From Gammaproteobacteria bacterium (GTDB lineage: Bacteria; Pseudomonadota; Gammaproteobacteria; SZUA-152), in assembly GCA_030613605.1 (NCBI GenBank), contig JAUWLO010000004.1, forward strand, positions 1 to 26,021: a stretch of 26,021 nt of DNA, in the 5' to 3' direction. The notes beneath the pieces are model-generated. The model was given only the letters and a program-made list of their open reading frames with translations, was not told the origin of the DNA and made no database searches. Each line of letters starts with the position of its first letter. Position 1 is the stretch's first letter. Position numbers and translations under genes: made by a program. Positions 1 through 7,612 of this stretch are shown one piece after another.

Positions 1-2
1 GT

Positions 3-1430
3 ACGATTGCAGCAGGTGTGGCAAAGGCCTATGCCGACTTAATTACCATCTCGGGTTATGACGGCGGTACTGCAGCCAGTCCACTGGCCTCGGTGAAGTA
101 TGCTGGTAGCCCGTGGGAACTGGGTTTAACCGAAACCCATCAAATTCTACGCGCCAACGATTTACGCGGCAAAATACGCCTGCAAACAGATGGCGGACTC
201 AAAACCGGTCTGGACGTAGTAAAAGCCGCCATTCTTGGTGCTGAAAGTTTCGGCTTTGGCACCGGCCCCATGGTAGCGATGGGCTGTAAGTTCCTGCGCA
301 TATGTCATTTGAATAACTGCGCCACGGGTGTAGCGACACAGAACAATGTATTGCGCAGCAAATATTTCATTGGCGAAGTGGAAATGGTCACCAACTATTT
401 CCGCTTCATAACCGAAGAAGCTCGCGAACTCATGGCCAGTGTCGGCGTTAGCCGATTGCAGGACCTCATTGGTCGCACTGATTTACTGGAAGCCATCGAA
501 GGGTCTACCAGTAAACAACAGCGATTAGACCTGTCACCGATTCTGTCTGACGGCGGCGTCGACGCAGACAAACCACAGTACTGCATGTCGCCAAAGAACG
601 AACCGTTTGATAAAGGTGAGCTGGCCGAACAAATGGTGGCCGATGCGTTACCTGCCATCGAAAACAAGTCTGGCGGCAATTTCAGTTACACCGTGAAAAA
701 TACCGATCGATCCATTGGCGCACGACTGTCCGGTGAAATTGCCGTACGTCATGGCAACCTGGACATGGAATCGAACCCCATTAAATTCTCACTTACCGGT
801 TCCGCTGGTCAGAGTTTTGGCGTCTGGAATGCCGGCGGCCTGCATCTCAATCTCGAAGGCGATGCCAATGATTATGTCGGCAAGGGCATGGCGGGCGGCA
901 AGTTAGTCATTCACCCGCCCAAAGGCAGTACCTTTAAATCTAACGAAACCACCATCATCGGCAATACCTGTCTGTACGGTGCCACCGGCGGTAAACTGCT
1001 GGCCGCAGGTTTGGCTGGCGAACGCTTTGGTGTTCGTAACTCGGGCGCGCATACCGTGGTTGAGGGTATCGGTGATCATGGCTGCGAATACATGACGGGC
1101 GGCTTCGTCACAGTACTCGGTCCCACCGGCGTTAACTTCGGTGCCGGCATGACCGGCGGCTTCGCTTATGTGCTGGATCAGGACAATAGCTTTGTAGACA
1201 ACTATAACCACGAACTCATCGAAATTCATCGCGTTAATGTCGAAGACATGGACTCACACGCCAGGCACCTGCGTGAAACCATCCAGGAATTTGTTGATGA
1301 AACCGGCAGCGCATGGGGCCAACACATTCTCGACAATTTTGCCGACATGGTGGGTAAATTCTGGCTAGTAAAACCAAAAGCGGCTGAACTGGCCACACTG
1401 ATCGAAGACCTGCAAAGCGTCGCCGCATAA
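3..1430 (+). CDS. gltB: glutamate synthase (NADPH) large subunit, C-terminal part
   Basis: This is the 3' end of the GOGAT large subunit, which makes glutamate from glutamine-derived ammonia and 2-oxoglutarate together with GltD. The frame is open from the window edge, so the start lies outside; the GTG at 18 is internal. Visible parts are the end of the FMN-binding synthase domain (GYDGGTAASP, then LQTDGGLKTG), the cysteine set of the 3Fe-4S cluster (CKFLRICHLNNC), and a C-terminal glycine-rich beta-helix (GXGXG domain) with repeated GG-x-G turns such as GKGMAGGKLVIHPP and GATGGKLLAAG. It ends at a TAA, 50 bases before gltD on the same strand, which is the usual gltBD operon order. Family assignment is secure; only the N-terminal amidotransferase part is missing, because of the window cut. 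Confidence 0.97.
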   Translation, partial: TIAAGVAKAYADLITISGYDGGTAASPLASVKYAGSPWELGLTETHQILRANDLRGKIRLQTDGGLKTGLDVVKAAILGAESFGFGTGPMVAMGCKFLRICHLNNCATGVATQNNVLRSKYFIGEVEMVTNYFRFITEEARELMASVGVSRLQDLIGRTDLLEAIEGSTSKQQRLDLSPILSDGGVDADKPQYCMSPKNEPFDKGELAEQMVADALPAIENKSGGNFSYTVKNTDRSIGARLSGEIAVRHGNLDMESNPIKFSLTGSAGQSFGVWNAGGLHLNLEGDANDYVGKGMAGGKLVIHPPKGSTFKSNETTIIGNTCLYGATGGKLLAAGLAGERFGVRNSGAHTVVEGIGDHGCEYMTGGFVTVLGPTGVNFGAGMTGGFAYVLDQDNSFVDNYNHELIEIHRVNVEDMDSHARHLRETIQEFVDETGSAWGQHILDNFADMVGKFWLVKPKAAELATLIEDLQSVAA

Positions 1431-1480
1431 CTCATGCCTACAAAATTGCGCTCTCAACACAAATAAATACATAAAAACTT

Positions 1481-2887
1481 ATGGCAAATAATTTTCAATT
1501 CGTCGATGTACCACGGCACGACCCGGTCAAAAAACCGGCTGCAGAACGCAGCCAGGAATTCGCGGAAATTTACGGCCAGTACAATGCCGAAGCTGCTGCC
1601 GAGCAAGCGGACCGTTGTCTTGCCTGCGGTAATCCTTATTGCGAATGGAAGTGCCCCGTACACAACTATATTCCCAACTGGTTAAAACTGGTTGCCGAAG
1701 GCAACATCAAAGAAGCGGCAGAAATGTCGCATCGCACTAACTCGTTACCGGAAATTTGCGGACGCATTTGCCCTCAAGATCGTCTTTGCGAAGGTGCCTG
1801 CACACTCAATGATGATTTCGGTGCGGTCACCATTGGTGCCATTGAAAAATACATTAGCGATACCGCCTTTGCACAAGGCTGGCGTCCGGATATGTCTGCG
1901 GTAAAGGACACCGGAAAACGCGTCGCCATTATTGGTGCGGGCCCGGCGGGTCTGGGTTGTGCCGACATACTAGTGCGCAACGGCGTAACACCCATCGTGT
2001 TTGATCGTCACCCGGAAATCGGTGGCCTGCTCACCTTTGGTATCCCCGAATTCAAACTGGAAAAAACCATCGTCCAGAATCGTCGCAACATTCTCGAAGA
2101 AATGGGTGTGGAATTTCAACTCAACATAGAAATCGGCAAGGATATTAAGTTCCAGAAATTGCTGGATGAATACGATGCCGTGTTCCTCGGTATGGGCACT
2201 TACACCTATATGCAGGCAGGCATTCCCGGTGAAGACCTGCCGGGCGTTTACCCCGCGCTGGATTTCCTCTTGGCCAATGTTAACCACTGTAAAGACTGGG
2301 CCAAATCGCCAGATGACTTTATCGACATGGCGGGCAAACGTGTCGTGGTACTGGGTGGTGGTGATACCGCCATGGACTGCAACCGCACCTCCATTCGCCA
2401 GAACGCTACCAGCGTTTCCTGCGCCTACCGCCGTGACGAAGCCAACATGCCGGGCTCCAAGCGCGAAGTCGCCAACGCCAAAGAAGAAGGCGTCGAGTTT
2501 TTGTGGAATCGCCAGCCAGTAGAAATTGTTGGCGATGGCAAAGTCGAAGGTATCAAGTTAGTCACCACCACATTGGGTGAACCCGATGAGCGTGGACGAC
2601 GTCGCCCGGAAGTGGTCGAAGGATCAGAAGAAATCGTGCCGGCCGATGCTGTCGTTATTGCCTTTGGTTTCCGTCCTAGCCCGGCTGACTGGTTTAGCGA
2701 ATTTACCATTAACACCGATGATCGCGGTCGAGTCGTTGCGCCCAGCGATAGTAAATTTCAATTCCAGACCGGCAATCCCAAAGTGTTTGCAGGCGGCGAT
2801 ATGGTGCGTGGTTCCGACCTGGTGGTTACCGCCGTATTTGAAGGTCGTCAGGCCGCTGAAGGCATCCTGGACTTCCTGAAGGTATAA
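1481..2887 (+). CDS. gltD: glutamate synthase (NADPH) small subunit
   Basis: This is the 468-residue electron-input subunit of GOGAT. It takes electrons from NADPH and passes them by FAD and Fe-S clusters to GltB. Two cysteine groups near the N-terminus (C46, C49, C54, C58 and C93, C97, C103, C107) are the 4Fe-4S ligands. An FAD-binding GAGPAGLGC lies at 152-160 and the NADPH-binding LGGGDTAMD at 291-299. Length is normal for the family. The ATG has no clear Shine-Dalgarno sequence, but it gives the expected N-terminus (MANNFQF), so coupling to gltB translation is plausible. The next gene is hemE, separated by a dispersed inverted repeat. Confidence 0.97.
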   Translation: MANNFQFVDVPRHDPVKKPAAERSQEFAEIYGQYNAEAAAEQADRCLACGNPYCEWKCPVHNYIPNWLKLVAEGNIKEAAEMSHRTNSLPEICGRICPQDRLCEGACTLNDDFGAVTIGAIEKYISDTAFAQGWRPDMSAVKDTGKRVAIIGAGPAGLGCADILVRNGVTPIVFDRHPEIGGLLTFGIPEFKLEKTIVQNRRNILEEMGVEFQLNIEIGKDIKFQKLLDEYDAVFLGMGTYTYMQAGIPGEDLPGVYPALDFLLANVNHCKDWAKSPDDFIDMAGKRVVVLGGGDTAMDCNRTSIRQNATSVSCAYRRDEANMPGSKREVANAKEEGVEFLWNRQPVEIVGDGKVEGIKLVTTTLGEPDERGRRRPEVVEGSEEIVPADAVVIAFGFRPSPADWFSEFTINTDDRGRVVAPSDSKFQFQTGNPKVFAGGDMVRGSDLVVTAVFEGRQAAEGILDFLKV

Positions 2888-2916
2888 AAAGTTGTAAGTA
2901 TAAACATCATTAGCCC

Positions 2917-2995
2917 GTCATTCCGGACTTGATCCGGAATCCAGGGTTGTAACTAAAAGTCATGTTAGCTGGATTCCGGCCTGCGCCGGAATGAC
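2917..2995. repeat. inverted repeat of the GTCATTCCGG type
   Basis: The left arm (2917-2944) begins GTCATTCCGG and ends CCGGAATCCAG. The right arm (2969-2995) is its near-perfect reverse complement (CTGGATTCCGG...CCGGAATGAC), with a 24-base spacer. Each arm also contains its own small CCGGA/TCCGG palindrome. Repeats with this wording are widely dispersed in proteobacterial genomes (recalled knowledge). Here it lies between gltD and hemE and could fold as an mRNA hairpin that attenuates read-through, but no T-tract follows. Confidence 0.85.
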
Positions 2996-3045
2996 ACACA
3001 ATAAAATCGAAACTAAATTATTGAAAGTATTGTTAGGGGAAGTAA

Positions 3046-4113
3046 ATGTCAGCCGAATTAAAGAACGATCGTTTCCTGCGCGCCTTAAATCGCGAATCTG
3101 TGGATGTTACCCCCGTATGGATGATGCGCCAGGCTGGCCGTTACCTGCCAGAATATCGCGCCACCCGTGAAAAGGCCGGCAGTTTTATGGATTTGTGTCG
3201 TAATGCCGAGCTGGCCTGCGAAGTCACCATACAGCCGCTGGAACGTTATCCATTAGACGCCGCGATTCTGTTCTCCGACATTCTCACTATTCCCGATGCC
3301 ATGGGCCTGGGTTTAACGTTCAACACAGGCCACGGCCCACAATTCGATAAACCCGTACGCACTGCGGCCGACGTGAAAAACCTGCCCATCCCTGATCCCG
3401 AAGGCGAACTGCAATATGTCATGAATGCCGTGCGCACTATTCGCAAAGAACTCGATGGCCGCGTACCGTTAATCGGATTTTCCGGTAGCCCCTGGACTCT
3501 TGCCACCTACATGGTGGAAGGCGGCGGCACCAAAGAATACGGCAAAATCAAAGGCATGATGTTCGACCAGCCCGAGACATTGCATCAGCTTCTCGACAAA
3601 CTGGCAAAGTCCGTCATCGCTTACCTCAACGGACAAATCGCTGCTGGCGCACAGGCCGTGCAAATCTTTGACACCTGGGGCGGCGTACTCACCCCACGTG
3701 ACTATCAGGAATTCTCACTAAACTACATGCAGCAAATCATCGACAGTCTCACCAAAGAAAATGATGGCCGCAAAGTGCCTGTAATACTCTTCACCAAAGG
3801 CGGTGGACAATGGCTGGATAAAATGGCCGCAACAGGTGCGGATTGTTTAGGTGTGGACTGGACCATTGATCTTAGCGATGCCCGCAAGCTAGCGGGAGAT
3901 AACATCGCCCTGCAAGGCAACATGGACCCCTGCATTCTCTATTCAAACCCGGAACGTATACGCGAAGAAGTGGGCAACGTACTGGCCAGCTATGGAAAAG
4001 GCAACGGTCATGTCTTCAACCTGGGCCATGGTATTCACCCGAAGATTGATCCAGAGAATGTGGGCGCGTTTATTAATGCTGTGCATGAGTTGAGTGAGCA
4101 GTACCACACTTAA
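3046..4113 (+). CDS. hemE: uroporphyrinogen decarboxylase
   Basis: HemE decarboxylates the four acetate side chains of uroporphyrinogen III to give coproporphyrinogen III in cytoplasmic haem synthesis. The 355-residue length is normal. The N-terminal family signature WMMRQAGRYLPEYRATR is present, as are the second signature GFSGSPWTLATYMVEGGGTK and the C-terminal NLGHGIHPKIDPENV. The ATG at 3046 follows an AGGGGA ribosome-binding site at 3035-3040. A strong terminator lies just after the stop. The gltBD-hemE order is common in gammaproteobacteria. Confidence 0.98.
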   Translation: MSAELKNDRFLRALNRESVDVTPVWMMRQAGRYLPEYRATREKAGSFMDLCRNAELACEVTIQPLERYPLDAAILFSDILTIPDAMGLGLTFNTGHGPQFDKPVRTAADVKNLPIPDPEGELQYVMNAVRTIRKELDGRVPLIGFSGSPWTLATYMVEGGGTKEYGKIKGMMFDQPETLHQLLDKLAKSVIAYLNGQIAAGAQAVQIFDTWGGVLTPRDYQEFSLNYMQQIIDSLTKENDGRKVPVILFTKGGGQWLDKMAATGADCLGVDWTIDLSDARKLAGDNIALQGNMDPCILYSNPERIREEVGNVLASYGKGNGHVFNLGHGIHPKIDPENVGAFINAVHELSEQYHT

Positions 4114-4138
4114 ACAATCTAAATAAAATAAAAAAAAC

Positions 4139-4175
4139 AAAAGGCGTGTAGGAATAAATCTTATACGCCTTTTTT
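4139..4175 (+). terminator. rho-independent terminator after hemE
   Basis: The stem is AAAAGGCGTGTA (4139-4150) against TATACGCCTTTT (4162-4173), with one G:T pair, an 11-base loop and a continuing T-run. It closes the gltBD-hemE block and marks the left border of the AT-rich accessory region. Confidence 0.85.
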
Positions 4176-4252
4176 ATTAACCCTGTTATTCTATCGCAGA
4201 TGATGACAATTGGCGGGGTATTGAGGTATTGGAGCCAGCCGTATAATCAACT

Positions 4253-4259
4253 GTTATAT
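4253..4259 (+). other. possible integron recombination core (R'-like GTTATAT)
   Basis: GTTATAT lies about 45 bases before the start of the dehydrogenase-like gene. It is the exact reverse complement of ATATAAC (5723-5729), which begins the attC-like sequence after that gene. This is the arrangement expected at the two ends of an integron gene cassette. Seven bases in AT-rich DNA match easily by chance, and no left part of an attC or attI site is recognisable before it. Confidence 0.3.
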
Positions 4260-4304
4260 ATACAGATACCTAGCATTCAATAATAAAATAGAAAAAGAAT
4301 TATT

Positions 4305-5717
4305 GTGAAAATATTATCAATAGCATTCAAAAATATTGCTTTAGTTAAAGAGATTGAATCTCCTGAAAATCCAGGCGGATTAGAAAAAAGAGTTGCTTTA
4401 ACCCCAGAAGATGTTGGGCAATTAACATCTGTTGGGGTTAAAGTATTTGTTGAATATGGCGCAGGTCTAGGTGTAGATTTTGAAGATGAAGAATATCTTA
4501 AAAATGGTGCTGTGATGCAAAAAGCAGATGAGATATACAAAAATAAAGATATGATTATTAAATTCAAAGGTCCATCTTTGGAGTCTATATCTAAGATGAA
4601 AAAAGGTTGCACTCTGTTTTGTATGGCGCATTTTCACTCATTCCCAGATAGGGCGAAAATGCTTGAGAATAATCAAATAAATGTTATAGCTATGGAAGAG
4701 ATTCTTGAATCTCCAAAAGCGCAAACCGATGAGCAGATATTAGCACGGGCTGCTATGAATGAAGCATTAAAATGTTTTATTGATAATGGAACAATTGGAA
4801 ATCTAAAAATATTTGTTATAGGTCGAAATGAAAGGTTAGCGGGCGCTATAAGAAGGGCAGGAAATCGCAACCCCTGCTCACTAAATCTTTTACATAGAAA
4901 TATAAAATTTGAAGAGTTGAAAGAGACAGGTAGTGAAACTCTATATTTTTATGATAGTCATGATTTTAACGATCCAAATGGATTAATTGAAAAATTAAAA
5001 GAGACCAATTCTAATATTTTTAACCTTCATGAATTTGAATTAAAAAATGGGGATGCGGTAGTTTCTGAATATAGAAAAACACATACACCTTCTGAATTTG
5101 GTTTGCGAAGAATTCAGTGTCTTCATGAGACAGGACAAGCAGGCGCAAGGTATGGGATTAAACTACTTAAAGAAAATAAACCTCAATTAGATATCCGTGA
5201 AGCAAAAGTTGTTGTATTGGGTTATGGTAATGTGGCACGAGGCGCAATGCATGAAATATATAATCAAGGCTTCAAAAATATCAATATTTTGGGTCGCACC
5301 CAAACAGCTAAAGATAAAATTGATTTTTGGTTAAAAGATGTTGATTTGGTTGTAAATGGTGCTGAACTACCACCTGAACTAAGAGGTATCACTTATCTTG
5401 TAAGTAATGACCATCTAAAAAGAGTAATTCCCAAAGGCTCAGTTGTGATTGACCTTGTAGGCGGAAGTGAGACTAACAGAAGTGCTGTGGAATCTGTGCT
5501 TAGTTGCACATTTTTAACTGAGCCTCATTTTATTAAAGAGGAAGTTACAGTTTCAGCATTGTGGGGTTGGCCAATGTTGGGAATGATGAGAGAGAGTGCT
5601 ATAAAATATTCAAGTCAAATTACAGATGTTCTAATTAGAAGAGAAAAATTAATCGAAGGGATAGATAATTTAACAGCTGGAGTAAAACGAGCATTGGTTT
5701 GCGGACCATTTGAATAG
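4305..5717 (+). CDS. alanine dehydrogenase/PNT-like NAD(P)-binding protein with an inserted middle region
   Basis: This 470-residue cytoplasmic protein has the N-terminal AlaDh/PNT fold: LVKEIESPENPGGLEKRVAL at 13-32, with the K in IKFKGP and the H in the AHFHS segment (about 86-111) at the places of the substrate-binding Lys and His of alanine dehydrogenases. A Rossmann NAD(P)-binding motif VVVLGYGNVARG sits at 302-313. In ordinary alanine dehydrogenases the Rossmann domain starts near residue 140-170; here about 130 extra residues (roughly 145-275) lie between the two parts. The substrate is therefore unclear: an alanine dehydrogenase, a saccharopine or carboxyethyl-amino-acid dehydrogenase relative, or something else. 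It starts at GTG 4305 with a weak GAAAAAG ribosome-binding site. The gene is visibly AT-rich compared with gltBD-hemE, and an attC-like sequence follows its stop, so horizontal acquisition is likely. Confidence 0.75.
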   Translation: MKILSIAFKNIALVKEIESPENPGGLEKRVALTPEDVGQLTSVGVKVFVEYGAGLGVDFEDEEYLKNGAVMQKADEIYKNKDMIIKFKGPSLESISKMKKGCTLFCMAHFHSFPDRAKMLENNQINVIAMEEILESPKAQTDEQILARAAMNEALKCFIDNGTIGNLKIFVIGRNERLAGAIRRAGNRNPCSLNLLHRNIKFEELKETGSETLYFYDSHDFNDPNGLIEKLKETNSNIFNLHEFELKNGDAVVSEYRKTHTPSEFGLRRIQCLHETGQAGARYGIKLLKENKPQLDIREAKVVVLGYGNVARGAMHEIYNQGFKNINILGRTQTAKDKIDFWLKDVDLVVNGAELPPELRGITYLVSNDHLKRVIPKGSVVIDLVGGSETNRSAVESVLSCTFLTEPHFIKEEVTVSALWGWPMLGMMRESAIKYSSQITDVLIRREKLIEGIDNLTAGVKRALVCGPFE

Positions 5718-5722
5718 GCAAT

Positions 5723-5790
5723 ATATAACAAGCGCTTCAAATCGGATTCCGCATACTGTCGCGGTTTTTGCAAAAAGACGCAAAAATCCT
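5723..5790 (+). other. attC-like integron site, 3' half missing
   Basis: Five bases after the stop of the dehydrogenase-like gene comes ATATAACAAGCGCTTCAAAT, followed by an apical-type hairpin in which GGTTTTTGC (5763-5771) faces GCAAAAATCC (5780-5789). The TAACAAGCG start plus central T-run/A-run hairpin resembles the 5' half and tip of attC sites of marine gammaproteobacterial integrons (recalled family pattern). The returning arm, which should end in a GTTATA-type core, is absent; a GGGGTCAGACCCC palindrome begins almost at once instead. This would be a decayed cassette end. Confidence 0.5.
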
Positions 5791-5792
5791 AA

Positions 5793-5817
5793 ATAAAAGG
5801 GGTCAGACCCCTTTTAT
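5793..5817. repeat. GGGGTCAGACCCC palindrome, copy a
   Basis: This is a perfect 25-base palindrome: arms ATAAAAGGGGTC and GACCCCTTTTAT around a central A. It is the best-formed member of the repeat family found at several places in this window. As RNA it would make a 12-bp stem ending in a T-run and could act as a terminator in both directions. Confidence 0.9.
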
Positions 5818-5845
5818 ATGTGTCAAATTTTAGAAGGATCTAGCA

Positions 5846-6415
5846 ATGAAAACACTTATTTTCATATTGGTATCAATCCTTTCTTTTCTGCCCTTGATAA
5901 GTTTTGCTGGCGAGGAAGCAGAGATTTGGGAGAAATTAAAAATTGGCGGCCTGGTGGTATTGATGAGGCATACACATACAACTGTTAAAGATACCAAACC
6001 TCTTCTTCGTGACCCCTCATGTGTAAAAGAGAGAAACTTATCTGAAAAAGGTAAAAAGGTAGCAGCAAGAATAGGTAATATGTTTACGACTAAAGGGGTG
6101 TCAGTCAGTAAAGTTTTAACAAGCCCTTACTGTCGTACATCGGACACGGGCAAAATAGCATTTGGCAGCAATCAGCCAGCCGATTACCTAACGGTGCTGG
6201 AGGCGCTTCCACAGGAACAGGCTGAAGCCAACACAGAGCAGCTAACGCAAAAAATAGGCTCATATTCAGGGAAAGGAAATCTTGTTCTGGTTACACACGC
6301 ACCAAACATAAATGCAGTATCATTTGAGAATCTCGAAATGGGCGCCTTTCTGGTGTTTCAGCCTATGGGTGGTGGCGAGTTCGACGAAATTGGAAAAATC
6401 AATCTGGCAAATTAA
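5846..6415 (+). CDS. secreted histidine phosphatase family protein
   Basis: This is a 189-residue branch-2-like histidine phosphatase (phosphoglycerate mutase-like fold). Residues 1-21 form a signal peptide (hydrophobic core FILVSILSFLPLISF, cleavage after SFA), so it acts in the periplasm or outside. The catalytic RH motif is R41-H42 in LMRHTH, a second arginine is R97 in SPYCRT, and the distal histidine is H151 in LVTHAPN. All core residues are therefore present. The substrate is unknown; phosphate esters are expected from the family. A ribosome-binding site AGAAGGA precedes the ATG. It is followed at once by the truncated YCII-like copy. Confidence 0.85.
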   Translation: MKTLIFILVSILSFLPLISFAGEEAEIWEKLKIGGLVVLMRHTHTTVKDTKPLLRDPSCVKERNLSEKGKKVAARIGNMFTTKGVSVSKVLTSPYCRTSDTGKIAFGSNQPADYLTVLEALPQEQAEANTEQLTQKIGSYSGKGNLVLVTHAPNINAVSFENLEMGAFLVFQPMGGGEFDEIGKINLAN

Positions 6416-6460
6416 ATAGGAAAATTAAAGGGCAAAATCCTTTTGTAATATCAGCCAGCA

Positions 6461-6660
6461 CTAATTAAATCTCTATTAAAGGAGAAACAGAATGACTCAA
6501 TTCGTTATTGTTTATCTAGGCGGCAATCAGCCTTCAAGCCCTGAAGAAGGCAAAAAACATTTTGCAAAATACATGGAATGGATGACTTCTTTGGGTGACT
6601 CGGTTATTAGCCCCATGAATCCTTTAAAAGATACAAGCGTAATCGCCCCAGACGGGACAG
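6461..6660 (+). repeat. 200-bp direct repeat, left copy
   Basis: This stretch matches 7613-7812 with about six base differences. It covers a 31-base leader with the ribosome-binding site AAAGGAG and the first 56 codons of a YCII-like gene. Weaker similarity extends about 20 bases further upstream. The two copies are 1152 bp apart and bracket the TMEM165-like gene and an 86-residue ORF. Identity stops abruptly at GGGACAG. Confidence 0.95.
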
Positions 6661-6668
6661 GAAAATAG
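6492..6668 (+). pseudogene. truncated copy of the YCII-like gene
   Basis: The first 56 codons are the same as those of the intact gene at 7644, but after PDGT the reading runs into GK and a stop at the beginning of the next GGGGTCAGA repeat. The copy keeps its ribosome-binding site (AAAGGAG) and could still yield a 58-residue peptide. That peptide lacks the last two fifths of the ferredoxin-like domain, so it is probably not functional. The break point coincides with the inverted repeat at 6663-6723. Confidence 0.85.
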
Positions 6669-6723
6669 GGGTCAGAGAGCAATTGTTTCTAATATTAGAG
6701 AAAAACCCTCTCTGACCCTATTT
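6663..6723. repeat. 61-bp inverted-repeat element, copy b of the GGGTCAGA family
   Basis: The left arm 6663-6679 (AAATAGGGGTCAGAGAG) faces the right arm 6708-6723 (CTCTCTGACCCTATTT), with one base missing on the right and a 28-base AT-rich interior. Nineteen bases running from the left arm into the interior (6672-6690, TCAGAGAGCAATTGTTTCT) recur exactly at 11745-11763. It begins where the truncated YCII-like copy breaks off. Confidence 0.9.
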
Positions 6724-6768
6724 ATTGCAATTTCTACGTTATGTGCAATACGAGATAAGAGTTTATAT

Positions 6769-7041
6769 ATGGACTGGAAAATATTCATTACTATATTTGG
6801 AGCAGTTTTTATTGCTGAGCTCGGAGATAAAACCCAACTTGCAACAATGTTATTTGCAACGGATAAAGAAGTAAGTAAATACACGGTTTTCTTTGCCGCA
6901 TCTGCCGCGTTAATCGTTGCATCAGCAATTGGTGTGTTAGCAGGGAGCTTGCTCGCTGAATACATAAACATGAAATATTTACATTATATTGCTGGTATTG
7001 GATTTATTCTTATAGGTGTTTTTACTTTATATAATGCTTAA
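6769..7041 (+). CDS. TMEM165/GDT1-family membrane protein, half-size
   Basis: This 90-residue protein has two to three membrane segments and the family signature ELGDKTQLATMLFA (residues 17-30). The acidic and polar residues of E-x-G-D-K-T are proposed to carry Mn2+/Ca2+ in the GDT1/MntX family. Most bacterial members are about 190 residues with two such repeats; this one has a single repeat and would need to dimerise. Single-repeat members are known, so this need not be a truncation: the protein ends cleanly after its third hydrophobic segment. A likely role is inner-membrane export of manganese or a related cation. The ribosome-binding region is AGATAAGAG. GGGTCAGA repeats flank it on both sides. 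Confidence 0.85.
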   Translation: MDWKIFITIFGAVFIAELGDKTQLATMLFATDKEVSKYTVFFAASAALIVASAIGVLAGSLLAEYINMKYLHYIAGIGFILIGVFTLYNA

Positions 7042-7060
7042 AACACATAACAAATCAATT

Positions 7061-7078
7061 AAAGGGTCAGACCCCTTT
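7061..7078. repeat. GGGTCAGA palindrome, copy c
   Basis: AAAGGGTCAGACCCCTTT lies about 20 bases after the stop of the TMEM165-like gene. The arms are AAAGGGTC and GACCCCTTT, with one extra C on the right. Confidence 0.85.
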
Positions 7079-7176
7079 TGTACGCTTACCCCCAACATTT
7101 ACCGATGAAAAATTTTTATTTAAACAAAGCAATACTACAGAACTTTAATGTCATAAATTATGCATTTAATTAATCA

Positions 7177-7198
7177 TTAAAGGGATCAGAGCCCTTTA
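7177..7198. repeat. GGGTCAGA palindrome, copy d (variant)
   Basis: TTAAAGGG and CCCTTTAT arms surround ATCAGAG. It is a diverged member of the same family, about 100 bases from copy c and 94 bases before the next small ORF. The rest of the 7042-7291 gap is AT-rich and shows no other feature. Confidence 0.75.
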
Positions 7199-7291
7199 TC
7201 TGTTTAAACTTTCAATTTAGGAAATTTAAGGACAAGAGTTTTGGTAAGCTAGTTAAATCAGCTATAAAGAATAAACAAAGATAAAATAAAT

Positions 7292-7552
7292 ATGAAAAAT
7301 TCAGCACACAACCTGGACGTCTCGGATATTGACAACGCAATTCAGATGTTAAATAAATACACCACGGAACCCAGCATAAAACCTTTAATACCGATATTAG
7401 AAGCGTTAAAGCAAGACTTATACAACGAATCACTTTTAGCACAACTTGCTGATATATGGAGGAACCTTGGCATATTCCAGGGTACCGTTTTAACTTATGT
7501 GCCCTATTTCTATACTTTAATACCTGATGATATTTTTGGAGATGAGGAATAA
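7292..7552 (+). CDS. small acidic protein of unknown function
   Basis: An 86-residue cytoplasmic protein with no signal peptide. It is mostly predicted helix (DIDNAIQMLNKY, LIPILEALKQDLYNESLLAQ) with a conserved-looking end GTVLTYVPYFYTLIPDDIFG and an acidic tail. I recall similar short proteins ending in a TY-x-PY / DD-x-FGDE pattern in marine gammaproteobacteria, but cannot name a function. The ribosome-binding site is weak (AAAGATAAAATAA). It lies between the two YCII-like copies, in the AT-rich accessory block. Confidence 0.6.
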   Translation: MKNSAHNLDVSDIDNAIQMLNKYTTEPSIKPLIPILEALKQDLYNESLLAQLADIWRNLGIFQGTVLTYVPYFYTLIPDDIFGDEE

Positions 7553-7555
7553 ATG

Positions 7556-7600
7556 GGGTTAGACTCGATCGATCATTTAGAATTGTCGGACTCTTTTGTA
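7556..7600. repeat. diverged GGGGTTAGACTCGAT repeat, copy e
   Basis: GGGGTTAGACTCGAT begins 3 bases after a stop codon and is followed by a poor inverse match (GTCGGACTC). It resembles the variant at 8007-8027 (GGGGTCAGGCTCGATTGATT). It is a decayed member of the family. Confidence 0.5.
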
Positions 7601-7612
7601 AATTCAACCACT

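Noticed and set aside
903..1229. Antisense open frames within gltB, gltD and hemE
   Set aside because: They mirror the codon structure of strongly coding genes on the other strand and have no ribosome-binding sites or recognisable products.
2917..2995. Rho-independent terminator between gltD and hemE
   Set aside because: A stem is possible but there is no T-tract, and the sequence matches a dispersed repeat; it is listed as a repeat.
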